This document shows positions 12,901 through 22,408 of a DNA stretch of 64,000 bases, in pieces. The DNA comes from Heliocidaris tuberculata. Lineage: Eukaryota; Echinodermata; Echinoidea; Camarodonta; Echinometridae. Numbering within the stretch: position 1 is the first letter of the stretch; each line of letters opens with the position of its first letter. The stretch lies in the NCBI GenBank assembly GCA_025618425.1, contig CM046846.1, positions 31,675,409-31,739,408 of the forward strand, written 5' to 3'. The position numbers and the translations under genes were made by a program. The notes below the pieces were generated by a model that was given only the letters and a program-made list of their open reading frames with translations, was not told the DNA's origin and made no database searches.

Positions 12901-15900
12901 ATCTATATATCTGTATATCTACATGATGCATGCACTCAACCTTATTTTACCCAATATGTCCACGCCAGCTGCATGGGCACCAATGCATGCACATACATGT
13001 AATTGCACATAAGACTTATATACTTTACCAGTTGGTAAATTGAAATGATGTTCCAACTTCTCACAAGTTTCCTAGGTGTATTAAAGTCTGAAAAGGGGAG
13101 ATGTTGCAGTTTACATGCCACATACCTGCTGTTGTGTATTACAGAAGAAAATGCTAGGAATTGAGGAATAGTTTGAAGCCTCAGTGAAACTGTACTAGGG
13201 GAATATAAACCCCATACAAAAGAGCCTTGGCTCCAGTGTATAGGGTGTGTGTGTGTGTGTGTGTGTGTGTTTACAATGTATTTGCATCTCCTTTGCATGC
13301 ATGCAGACAATGGCACTTGTATGGGTACACACACAAAGCAGGCTGCATGCACTGCTGCTATTCCCATTATGATGACATATGCACTGTGCGTGATTCATAT
13401 TGTGTGTCTGTGTGTGTTTATGGACTGGAAAGTGGAGCTAGCTGTGTACAAGTGTAATATTTCATGCTCTTATATCCCCTGGGCCTGGAAGGGAAGGGGG
13501 GGGGGGTGCATGCTGCAACATGCTCTCTCAGCAATTCTCGCATGATGAAAATGGATGTATTTCATTTCCCTTACTTCTGATCAGATGGGGACCCCAGTAA
13601 CTATGCAAATCAGATCAACAAAATAATTTTGAGTGATTTATGGCATGCCTCTATTTTGTTCAGTTTTATAGTTTTTACACCATGACACAATGAAATCAGC
13701 AATATAGAGAACAATTAAATAAAGGCCTAGCTAAATTTCAGATGAAAATCTATATCATTTTTTTTTGGGGGGGGGGGGGGAGAGCATATCAAGGGGTATC
13801 CTTTTCTGCATTTCATATCCAGTAGGGGTATTATGCAGCTTACATGTATTTGAAGTAAAAAAATCTATGCATATATCATTTTCAGTTTTATTCACCGTTC
13901 GATATAATGAACAAGTGTTTACATCATACTCCATTATATGTTCATTTAATCTACATGTATTTTACAACAAATAAAATGTCAAAATAAACTGATATGAACC
14001 TAAGAAATATAATTGTACATATGCCTCATCATCCCAGTATATTATAAATCTTTTACTTTTTATCATTTCCATATGCTACAGTTACCCCTATTATGGCAGA
14101 CATCATCTTTAGAGGCATAGAATGTCATACATGTATGTGTTAGATTGTGATAAAAGAACTTTGATAGAGTATTCAGATATTATAATATAATTCTTAAAAT
14201 CCAAATCAGATTTGTCAATTTCCAGCAGAAAAAAAAGATTGCATCACTTTTTTAAAATATATTGGAGCTATATGTATGGTTGAATCTGCTTAGTGTAGCA
14301 GCTATAGGAGATCAGTTCAAATGGCATATGCTCCAAAGTTTACTGCCTTGTCACTGGTCTTGTGATATATGTAACACATTTTCCAGGAAAAGTTAACAAA
14401 GAACCATAATTACCCTGGTCTATAAAATGCAACCAACAGAGCAGTGTTCATATTTTCATTGGTTTGTATTTTACATTTGTGTTATTATCAAAATATATTC
14501 CTCAATTAATCTTTTTTGTCCATACACGTGTAAAAAAATTCCAATGGAAAAAAGCACATGACTGTTTTATGCCTCCGCCCACCGAAGGTGGTGCTGGAGG
14601 CATTATGTTTTCGGGTTCATCCGTCGGTCCGTCCGTCTGTCCCGCTTTATCGTTCTCATGATAACTCAAGAACCATATGAGGTATGAACGTCAAACTTGG
14701 TGCTAATATGTATCACCATAGGAAGACTATCTGATTAGATTTTGAGATAAGTAGGTCAAAGGTCAATGTCACAGAGGTCAATTTCTGAAATTTCAGGTGT
14801 TAGTCTCGTTCTCGCGATAACTCAAGAACCATTTGAGGTGTGAACTTCAAACTTGGTGCTAGTATGTACATGTATCACCACAATAAGACGATATAGTAAG
14901 ATTTTTGGGTACATAGGTCAAAGGTCATAGGTCAATTTATGAAATTGCAGGTGTTAGCCTCATTAACGTGATATCTCAAGAACCATTCGAAGTATGAACT
15001 TCAAACTTGGTGCTAGTACATGTATGTATCACCATAGCTAGACGATCTTTGGGGTACAAAGGTCAAAGGTCAGAGGTCAGTTGTGAAATTGCAGGTTTTG
15101 CCTTATTAACACTATCTCAAGAAGCCATTTGTTCAATTAACTTCAAACATGTTTCTGGTAGGCCGATGTATCACCATAGAGACAATCTGATTAGATTTTG
15201 GCAAATGTATATAGGTCAAAGGTCATGGAGGTCATTTACCATGAAATTTCATTTTTTTTACCTTATTAACACTCTTGAACAATTTGAGCCATTAACTTCA
15301 AACTTGCATGGAATTAGTACGTACATGTATCATCATAGTGAGACGAACTGATTAGACTTTTGTTCACAGAGGTCAAAGTCGACATGTCATAGATGTCATT
15401 ATTTGTGAAATTAATGGGGTTTTTTTTAGCTTTTTTATCACCATGTCTCGACTATTTTGTTTTCATGACTAGGAGGAAATAAAGTTATCAGACTTTTGGG
15501 TTATAAGGTGTAAGGTCCAATGTTAAAGAGGTCAACTAACATGTAATTGTAGGCTATTTATCCTGGTTATTTCAAGAACAGTTTGAGCCATCAACTGAAT
15601 TTAGGCAAAGGCATATACATGTAGGAGACGCAGTCGCATTCATCTTGTTTCTGTTTGTTATAATGATGATGATGATGATGACTTGTTAATAATCAGCATA
15701 CATTGTATGTTGTCCGAAGGTTATAATTGAAACACATGCTCTGGATTGATTCTTTAATTAGTTTCACCTTGAACCAAGCACTCTACCTCTACCCTAACTC
15801 TAACCCTCACCTGAAAACCAATTGCAACCCTAACCCTATATCTTAATTGACGACATAAGTCTGTGGCAGTTGTCACTAGAGTATATGTCAGAATAATGAA

Positions 15901-18900
15901 AATGGAAATGGAAATTTCATAGATTCATAGGTACTATTTATAAAATATTTCAATTTCAATCTTTCAGGTACTGAGAGATGTCTTCCACTATGTCCCAAAG
16001 ATCACCGGACCTCAGTTCTTCAGCAGAGGATTTGCAGAACATAAGATCCTCTTGACCAGAGATGTGGTGTCCATGGTGCGTAACAAACACAAGCATCTGA
16101 CCAGAGGCAAGACAACAGTGCGCCCTAACACAGGACAAGGTCAGATACAAAGTCAGATACAAGGTTATATACTTGGTTAGATTTAAGATAAGGTAATAGG
16201 TCAAATTTGAGGTCAGATACAGGGTCAGACAGAAGAACATCAGGTAATTGGTCAAGTACATGGTCGGATACATGGTCAGGGCCCTCTTGCATAAAAAGTT
16301 GCGATAAAACGCAGCTCAAAAAATTAAACGCAACTTGATTTTTAACCAATCAGGATTGAGTATTTGGGACTTGTGTTTAATTTTTTGAGTTGATATGCAA
16401 CTTTTATGCCCAGAGAGCCCAGATGCAAGGTCAGATACAAGCTTCAGTAATATGAGATATGGGGTCATATATACCTGCCATTGTCAGTTACAAGGTCCAT
16501 ATGCGATACAAGGATAGATATATGATAAGGTAATAGGTCAAATAAAAAGTAAGATACAAGGTCAGATTCAAAGTCAGATACAAGGCTAGATACATAGTCA
16601 CATACTAAATCAGATACAAATGATGTAAAAATGAAATAATGCTAAAGACAAGTGAATAAAAGCAAGATTATATCTCCCTTATTTTCAGGTGTTTCATTTT
16701 TTGTCAATTCATTTCATTTCTAAAATATCAGATGGAACTTGAAAAAAAATGTGCATCATTGCACTATCAAGGTTTGTAGATGGGATCGAAACTCCCTTAT
16801 TTGTTTTACACTTGAACTTGCTAAACAGGTGCAGCAGAAAGTAACAGTATGAAGTCCACCACCAAGAAAGCATCGGTAGAACCAGATGTTGTCTATGCTG
16901 CTCAGCTTGCAGACGTACCAAAGTGTGAAGACTTCAGGCCATCCCTGAACAGCACAGTGACCGCTGACAGTACAGGATTCCCATCCCCTGTCCCTCTAGG
17001 AGTCGATGATCATCATGCAGTTAGCATCGTTGTAGGTATGTTCTGGTGAATATCCAACATATTCCCCCCCCCCCCCACAAATATTGCTCTGGGTTTTACT
17101 TCATCAAAGATATTGGGTTAGGTTAAGGGTTGCAATTGGTTTATAGCTTGGGTTCGAGTCAATTTAGGGGCAATATGTAATATTAATAAAATAATAAATA
17201 ATAAAATTGACAATTTCTAAAACTTTTTGACAAAATTCCTAACCATGTATATTGTTTTCAAAGACATTACACCTTATTAGAAGCATGTAGCACTTAAAGA
17301 TACATATTATTGTTGCCATTTTAAAGAACAAAATGAGATCAATTTAGCCCTTAAATAATTCCTGTCCTGAAAGCGTTAACTTAGGTTTTGAGTTGATTAT
17401 TCCTCCTTTGTCCACATTCTGGTTTCTAGCAGGTATGACCCCAGTTCCCACTCAGCCAGCTGTTTGTCCAACCTCCGAGATTCTAGATGATGCTGTCACT
17501 CCAAGGAGACCAAGACGAGGAGTCAGAGGTCAAGATACAGGGTACAACACAGAAGAGAGTTCCCCTGTACTTGAATCAAGACCAGTCATATACGACGTGA
17601 GTAGTAGTGCCGTGCAAGCCATGTTGTAGACGTTTTATATTTTTCTTAAAACCAGTGATGCCCTCTTCATTTTCCTCTTATTCACTCTTAATGAATTGGG
17701 TATCACTCTCTTTCATATTCTGTTTGTTAAACTTTATTTCTTTATTTTAGATCTGTGTTTTCCTTTATTAACCTCTTGATTTTGATTACTTAATTCCCCA
17801 AGGCTTAATACCGGAATAACCTGGTTCCCTTAATAGGCAATGGAAGAATGTTATGTTACCAGATTCAGTTTATTACTTGTGCACAGTATTCTAGATTTAA
17901 AATTCAAACCATTTTCATCTTCTGTAGGAGTGAAAAAGAGCGACTTTGATATTTTATGAATGTGTTTTTGATAGTTGAATCCATTTTGTCCATTGTGACC
18001 TACAGAGTGACCTTAAAACCCATCCTGTCATCAGAGATCTTGCCATCATAGTGGGTGACCTTCTCAACAGAGTGAGGACCTTAGAGGAGCAGCTGGAAAC
18101 CCTCTCCAGGACTTCAGAGAAAGCAGAGCATAGGAACAATGCCAAAATGGTCCTACTTGAGAACAAGATTAAACTATTAGAAGCACAGGTATATGAGATA
18201 TCATTCCTTGGGTGGGGGAGGGTGTCCTTCTTAATAACAAGATTAAACTACAGGAAGCACAGGTAGGGTCTGTTCTTCGAGATGTCATTGCTGGAGGGGG
18301 AGGGACCTTGTAGAGAACTAGACTGCAATATAGGGACAAAAAAAAATTATAATTTAGAGTTGTTTTTTTCTTTTGTGCCACCCCTATACATACTGTAAAA
18401 AATATAAAATTTGGCAACATAAAACTTTTGCTAGTTGTTAATGACAGCCACTTTTGCAGCAAGAAAATTTTCGCAAAGTGCAATAATTTTATGTTGTTTC
18501 AATTGTGATTTGATTATTTTGTGGCATGAAACTTTTGCGAATCTTAAGAACTCGTGAAATTCGCGAAAGTTTCATGCGCGCGAAAATTTTTGGTTGTACA
18601 GTAATTTTGAAGCAATCCTTGGACATTTGCAGCTGTAAATTGTGGTTTGATTCTTTTATTTTCTATGGTTTCCAGAAGCCACTGAAGATGAATAAACTTA
18701 AATTTGATAGTACAAGAAATAAAGATAACTATCAAAATTCTCCTATCTTATCGTGTTTTGATTTTTTTCTTGTAGATGGGCCTTTCTAAAAGTGACAGTA
18801 CCCGGTGCTCATCATCATCCAGCGAGGTTGAAGAACAAGGGCGACAGTTAGAGACTGTATTCGAAGAGGAATCCATTGTCAAAGCATCGGAAGAAGAGAG

Positions 18901-18952
18901 GATCTTCCAAGCATCACCCAGAGTACCCATAGATGATGGTATTGGGTCATAG
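910..18952 (+). CDS. CEP44: CEP44, centrosomal protein of 44 kDa (7 coding exons)
   Basis: Coding exons: 910-998, 1720-1867, 15968-16139, 16829-17035, 17433-17596, 18006-18188, 18776-18952. Phases join cleanly to 379 codons and a TAG stop; human CEP44 is 390 residues. The start MATGDVKGNLKSL resembles human MATGDLKRSLRNL, and exons 2-3 carry the conserved N-terminal CEP44 domain (residues 1 to about 136), with LILESKMELTAKTDQKF, AVYKVLRDVF and GFAEHKI. Exon 6 (residues 261-321) is a predicted coiled coil matching the human C-terminal coil (LLNRVRTLEEQ). Exon 7 is a Ser/Glu-rich tail. Known family role: centriole-associated microtubule-binding protein needed for centriole-to-centrosome conversion and spindle integrity. 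An acceptor at 901-903, six bases before the ATG, implies an upstream untranslated exon. Exon 5 has a tandem acceptor (TAGCAG) that would add one residue. Intron 2 is 14.1 kb and contains an antisense gene. Confidence 0.93.
2238..2915. mobile_element. TTAACCCTTTC-family element, interrupted by a hAT-like MITE
   Basis: Ends TTAACCCTTTCAAGGACAGG and inverse CAATTGTCTGGAATGGGTTAA. The family is also at 33340-33754, 40746-41161, 53317-53638 and partly 17210-17383. The insertion at 2478-2747 accounts for its extra length. Confidence 0.7.
2478..2747. mobile_element. hAT-like MITE with 8-bp target-site duplication
   Basis: Ends CAGGGGCGGCG / CGCCGCCCCTG form inverted repeats. The flanks 2470-2477 and 2748-2755 are identical (TTCTTGGT), the 8-bp duplication typical of hAT elements. 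The interior is A/G-rich. It interrupts an older TTAACCCTTTC-family element. Confidence 0.85.
3533..3901. mobile_element. MITE with CCTGTTCAGACTA ends
   Basis: CCTGTTCAGACTAT at the left and TAGTCTGAACAGG at the right; subterminal GTATAAAGAAACG repeats; 369 bases, no ORF. Confidence 0.7.
5278..5857. mobile_element. Fold-back element family 1
   Basis: Ends TTAAAGGGAAATCCAACC and AAGGTTGGATTGCCCTTTAA; arms of about 100 bases or more are inverted repeats. Lies in CEP44 intron 2. Confidence 0.65.
6080..6215 (-). pseudogene. Decayed tandem copy of the BEN gene's last exon
   Basis: This segment repeats, 174 bases downstream of the functional copy, the terminal coding exon end and following UTR (6254-6390). 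Shared blocks include AGAGTACCCCATGATG and GTTGCGGAC. In the frame of the real exon it has indels and a premature TGA. Similarity stops before the 5' part of the exon, so there is no usable acceptor. Confidence 0.75.
6320..10728 (-). CDS. BEN domain-containing protein, nested in CEP44 intron 2
   Basis: Coding exons in transcript order: 10728-10515, 10225-10137, 9449-9302, 8793-8018, 7290-7062, 6471-6320; phases agree and give 535 codons plus TAA. Residues 1-70 (MSSSFFLVQWMPG...) form a compact N-terminal region laid out like that of vertebrate BEND5. Residues about 115-150 are a charged coiled coil (EMLTLLEENHKVRRENEAL). Residues 152-409 are a low-complexity Gln/Pro/Ser linker. Residues about 410-505 are a BEN domain: VELVPGMGIWLPRKHL, a YTRKLVMLLFN core, SSVTGFKA and PALDPKRVQAIIT. 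BEN domains bind DNA and act in chromatin-level repression; the nuclear role here is inferred. A 5' UTR segment starts at 10751 after an acceptor, so an upstream non-coding exon exists. The whole gene lies antisense within a CEP44 intron. I cannot assign a specific BEND paralogue. Confidence 0.88.
6574..6758. mobile_element. pogo/mariner-like MITE (TACAGT ends)
   Basis: TACAGTAGAACCTTGTTATA at one end and the decayed inverse at the other; internal TTGTTATA repeats. TA-bounded ends and CAGTnnAACCTTGTTATA termini resemble pogo/Tigger-type MITEs. Confidence 0.55.
9490..9667. mobile_element. MITE with AAACTTTCGCAAAT interior
   Basis: Shares GTTAATGACAG, CATGAAACTTTCGCAAATC and GTTTTACAGTA end sequence with the copy at 18391-18603; lies in a BEN-gene intron and the CEP44 intron around it. 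Confidence 0.55.
10884..11061. mobile_element. pogo/mariner-like MITE (TACAGT ends)
   Basis: TACAGTGGAAACTCACTATA at the left and TTTGCACTGTA at the right, in the BEN gene's upstream region. Confidence 0.55.
11938..12627. mobile_element. Fold-back element family 2
   Basis: Ends GAAGGGAAAGTCCACGCTGG and CCGGTGGACTTGCCCTTTC. The left arm ATAAGAAATAAGAAAGTTAT is inverted in the right arm. Confidence 0.6.
13245..13270. repeat. (GT)n microsatellite
   Basis: Thirteen GT dinucleotides in CEP44 intron 2; spurious ORFs arise around it. Confidence 0.95.
14575..15640. repeat. GCCTCCGCCCACCG element with ~155-bp internal tandem units
   Basis: Starts with the palindromic GCCTCC..GGAGGC and CCGTCGGTCCGTCCGTCTGT, then five or six decaying units with ACTCAAGAACCATTTGA, CTTCAAACTTGGTGCTAGTA and AGGTCAAAGGTCA. 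Units become less alike to the right. No coding frame. In CEP44 intron 2. Confidence 0.65.
16139..16620. repeat. GTCAGATACAAG minisatellite starting at the CEP44 exon 3 donor
   Basis: Short units (GTCAGATACAAG, variants GTCAGATACATG, GGTAATAGGTCAAAT) start at the exon/intron junction AAG-GTCAGATACAAAG and run on both sides of an inserted MITE (16278-16421). Confidence 0.7.
16278..16421. mobile_element. MITE with GGGCCCTCTTGCATAAAA ends
   Basis: CAGGGCCCTCTTGCATAAAA to TTTTATGCCCAGAGAGCCC, inverted ends; inserted in the GTCAGATACAAG array of CEP44 intron 3. A relative is at 22802-22920. Confidence 0.6.
17210..17383. mobile_element. TTAACCCTTTC-family element, partial
   Basis: Only the ACAGGAATTATTTAAGGGC half is present (inverse orientation), ending GAAAGCGTTAA, within CEP44 intron 4. 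Confidence 0.55.
18224..18315 (+). pseudogene. Partial tandem copy of CEP44 exon 6 end and donor
   Basis: A 74-75-base repeat of the exon 6 end: AACAAGATTAAACTA, then GAAGCACAGGTA, followed by a copy of the GGGGGAGGG intron start. The duplicated donor (CAG, GTAGGG at 18263) is intact, but using it would insert 74 bases and an in-frame stop. A third, fainter trace starts near 18307. Confidence 0.7.
18391..18603. mobile_element. MITE with TACTGTAAAA ends
   Basis: TACTGTAAAA to GTTGTACAGTA, internal CGCGAAAGTTTCATGCG-type palindromic sequence; CEP44 intron 6. Confidence 0.6.
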
Positions 18953-19213
18953 GGCTTTTGCACTTCTAAAGGAGGCTAATGGCTTACATTCATAAAAGTA
19001 GATCAACTTTAGGCCATGTTTAACCTCCAACTTAAAGGGTCGAGTTAATCCAATATTTATGGAGTGCCAAGTTTTGACATTTCATTATGTACAATGTACC
19101 ATAATTCTGTAACTAAATGAATATTTAAGAATTAGGTCATGAAATTGTTTTCTCAGTCATATTTCACGAATTAGCCATTTTGTGTTTGAATTTGATAAAA
19201 TTACAGTGTTTGG

Positions 19214-19219
19214 AATAAA
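19214..19219 (+). terminator. Candidate CEP44 polyadenylation signal
   Basis: AATAAA about 260 bases after the CEP44 stop. It is the first canonical signal I see downstream; a G/T-rich stretch follows. Confidence 0.35.
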
Positions 19220-20312
19220 GAGGTTGATACTTGGCACTCCATACATCAGAGGACTGAGTTAAATCAGGTTTGCCTTCAAGATTACTGGCCATTATATTTT
19301 TGGTCTATACTTCCATCCCTTTGTGATAGGCCTACATGTATGTAGTTTTATCACAATATTTAATAATAACTAGTCAAGTCACAAAATAATATAGTGCTAT
19401 TATGTACTATACACAAGGATATGAATTAGATATTGGGATCATACACCAAAGATCATAGATGTTATATTTATTATTGAGATGTACTGTCCGTGCTCTCCAT
19501 TGAGAGTTAATTTGACCAACAATCCAATTTTACCTCAAGAGCCTTCAAGAGATGTACATGTGGTATTAATTTGGTAATCTCACCCAAAAGTTGTACAAAG
19601 TTAATGTGAGTAGCAGTGGTTTTTATGGAGAGTCCATGGACCTTTAACCTGGGACAAATTTAACATCCATTCGAACTTTACTTCGGCCTTCAAGAGATGC
19701 AACTAGTATGCATGTATTCATCATTTATTTGAAGTTTAGAAGATTTAGTTTGTATTCTTTGATTCTGTGCGAATTTATTTGAAGTCATTACCAAGACCCA
19801 AGAATGACTGTTTAGTGTCAAATGTGATGAAAGTACATTACTATAAGTAAAAGTGTACTTATGTTTTATTTTTTCTCTTCTCATTCACTCATTTTAAGAG
19901 AAATTTACTTCTATATCAAATGTTTAGCCAGAAGGAAATATCCAAAGATTTTAGGCCATTGGCAATTTTGTGTATTTTGTGGCATTTCTGTATTTCTGTA
20001 TAAGGGAGAGTATGTAGAAGGAGATGTAACGGCTCAAAAGCACATTATTTCTTTCTTATATATTTCATTTATTGCATTAAATGCAAATACATGTACTATA
20101 TGTGTAAATACATAGATTAATATTTTTGTTATTGAAAGAAAAAAAATCTTTTATTCTCAGGAATGTAGAAAAATATGTATTATGTTAAACTCTTAAACAT
20201 GATTTCCTTTCTTTTGGTTGAAATACAAAAGTGGAAATAGCTTGATTTAGTTGCTCTCTTTATTTTTTCTTGTGTGTAATATCTTCCTGATGACAGTAAT
20301 TGTAATTGAAAG

Positions 20313-20639
20313 TACAGTGGAGACTCACTATGAAGAGCTCCGATACGACGCGATTCCTGATGTAACAAGGTAATTTTAGTAGTCCCAGGTCTTTATGTTC
20401 CTTTTTTTTTAACCCTGATATAAGGAGATTCCTGATTTACCAAGGTAACTTTCATGGTCCCAAGGTCCTCGTTACAGTAAGCTCTGATATAACGAGTTTC
20501 CTGATATAACTTAAGGTAATTTTGCTGGTTCCTGGTATTTATGTTCTTTTGCTTTTTTACCCTAATATAATAAGATTCCTGATATAACAAGGTAATTTCT
20601 ATGGTTCCAAAGTCCTCATTATAGTGAGTTTCCACTGTA
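20313..20639. mobile_element. pogo/mariner-like MITE, internally duplicated
   Basis: TACAGTGGAGACTCACTATG to GTGAGTTTCCACTGTA. An internal junction at about 20474 (TACAGTAAGCTCTGATATAA) shows that a second copy sits within it. Confidence 0.6.
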
Positions 20640-21082
20640 TTTTTTGTACAGGAAAGGTTAGTCTTTCCCATTTACCATTCTTGATTTCTCCTTGCAGGAA
20701 TTTGTTTTGCATCCTGGAACTTTCATTTTTGAGGAATGGTGAAAACAGTTTTGGGCATAGGGACTTTGAGGGGAGAGAGAAAGGTAGAGAGAGGAAAGTG
20801 AGGGAAGAGAGAAAAAAGGAGAGGGTTAGAATGGGGAGGGAGGGAGAAGAATATATGCAGAGGGGGCAGGTAGGGAGGAGGGAAAATAGAGGGAGAAAAA
20901 GAGAGCAAGAGGAAGAGGGGGTAGTGACATGAAGATATTTGGACATAAGAAAGGAGACTGGATGGATAACTGTAGAATGAGACCATACAAGTTTTAAACA
21001 AGCAGTAACATGTATATGACTGTTGTATTTCAAATTATCAATTTATTTATAAACATCAAAACACAGGAAAATATAAGATCAG

Positions 21083-21610
21083 TTAAAGGGAAAGTCCACC
21101 CTCATTACAAGTTTGTTTTAAAAGAAGCAGAAAAATTAAAGAAACAGATCAGAGAAGATTTGAGCAAAATACGATACGAAATGAGAAAGTTATGAATTTT
21201 CGAAGTTGTAATTAATCAAACACAAATTAGCAACTGCGTGACATATCTTGTGAGCTCCTCACCCATTTGCCCTGTACCAAAAAAAAATCATTAATTTCCA
21301 TTTTCTCTAAAGAAAATATTCAATCATACTTGCTCATTATGTTTTTTATATAAAACCTGTATGAAACAAATTTATTCATTCATCAAAATCTAATAAAATG
21401 GAAAATTTATGAGATTTTCTGTACTGAGAAAATGGGAGAGAAGCTCGCAAGATATGAGAGTTTCCAATTTGTGTTTGATTGATTACAACTTCAAAAATTC
21501 ATAACTTTCTTATTTCTAACCGGATTTTGCTCAAACTTTCACCAATTTGTTCCTCTCATTTTTCTTCTTTTATTTAAATAACTTCATACCAGGGTGGACT
21601 TTCCCTTTAA
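21083..21610. mobile_element. Fold-back element family 2
   Basis: Ends TTAAAGGGAAAGTCCACCCT and AGGGTGGACTTTCCCTTTAA are perfect inverses. Long arms; no ORF. Between the convergent CEP44 and CWF19L2 genes. Confidence 0.75.
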
Positions 21611-21676
21611 AATGGCAGAAATATGCTAAGATGGCATTTATATCTTCTTATCCCAATACATGATAATATGATCAGA

Positions 21677-21682
21677 TTTATT
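21677..21682 (-). terminator. Candidate CWF19L2 polyadenylation signal
   Basis: TTTATT on the plus strand reads AATAAA on the minus strand, about 730 bases after the CWF19L2 stop. If used, the decayed exon copies at 21.85-22.4 kb lie inside the 3' UTR. Confidence 0.3.
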
Positions 21683-21849
21683 TATGCAATTATTTCTGTT
21701 TAATACAGCGTTATGGTTATGTTATTGTTTTCTCAGATCCCCTCCCATTTGACAATGTTTTCTACACTTAAAACTTCCAGGACTTTTATAAACGCTAATC
21801 CAGAAAGTTCTTCTAGGGTATAAAAGGAATCCAAAAAATGAGTATCAAG

Positions 21850-22408
21850 TCTTCTTCCATCAATCCTCTTCATCCTATAAAAAAGTTTCAACATTGATTG
21901 AGCTCTAAGACACTTGCTCTGATCCTGAAAGTTCTCCTTGGATGAAGATATCCATAAATCTCTTCTCCCAATCAATGTTCTTTTTCCAGTAAAATGGCTT
22001 CCATCTTTCAATGAATTCTGGGACTTGTTTACTATGATCCTGAAAGTCATTGTTAGGTGAAGGTTAAAAAAAAATCTGTATCAACTCTTCTTCCATCAAT
22101 CCAGTTGGTCCTGTAAAAAGGTTCCAACAATGACAGAGCTCCAAGACTCCTTTACTTGAATCATGACGTTTTCCTTCTACAGCTTCGTTCACATATATAC
22201 CATGGCACTTGGGGATGCAGGATGCAACAAAAGTCCTACGTGTACTCACTTATCTGCGTGTTATAGGAGACAGAAATGTAAAGCACAGGATGCTTAAAAC
22301 CCCCACATTTTTTTGGAGGCGGTTTACCGCTGCATTTGAACGAGCCTTAAAGGTGAACGTCTCCATAGCCTAGTCTCGAAATCTTGAAGACGTCCAACCA
22401 CTTCTGAA
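21850..22408 (-). pseudogene. Cluster of decayed copies of the CWF19L2 last exon
   Basis: At least four partial copies follow the functional terminal exon. 22352-22408 still reads EVVG, then LQDFETRLWRR, a relic of the exon's first half. 22083-22175, 21960-22058 and 21850-21958 match its second half (for example [11 protein letters not shown] in 21850-21958). Frames are broken by substitutions and indels and none retains the full exon. All lie 3' of the real exon on the minus strand. Confidence 0.8.

Larger units (their letters stand above)
10755..15967. other. Right part of CEP44 intron 2, no gene seen
   Basis: Holds MITEs, a family-2 fold-back, (GT)n and the GCCTCCGCC element listed separately, plus a short CCCTAA-like run near 15790-15838. 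It must also contain the promoter and any untranslated first exon of the antisense BEN gene; I could not place these. Confidence 0.6.
18953..22408. other. Gap between convergent CEP44 and CWF19L2
   Basis: 3' UTRs of both genes, a TACAGT MITE, a GA-rich stretch (20760-20930), a family-2 fold-back and the decayed CWF19L2 exon copies. No independent gene found. Confidence 0.7.

Noticed and set aside
13195..13545. Several overlapping frames on both strands
   Set aside because: They arise from the (GT)n microsatellite and flanking Cys/Val- or Thr/His-rich translation.
15790..15840. CCCTAA-like run (also near 24780, 26780 and 58080)
   Set aside because: Short and degenerate; such AACCCTAAC strings recur in interspersed repeats and do not indicate a telomere.
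20599..21033. 144-codon and overlapping frames in GA-rich DNA
   Set aside because: Purine/pyrimidine-biased low complexity with open frames on both strands and no conserved motif.
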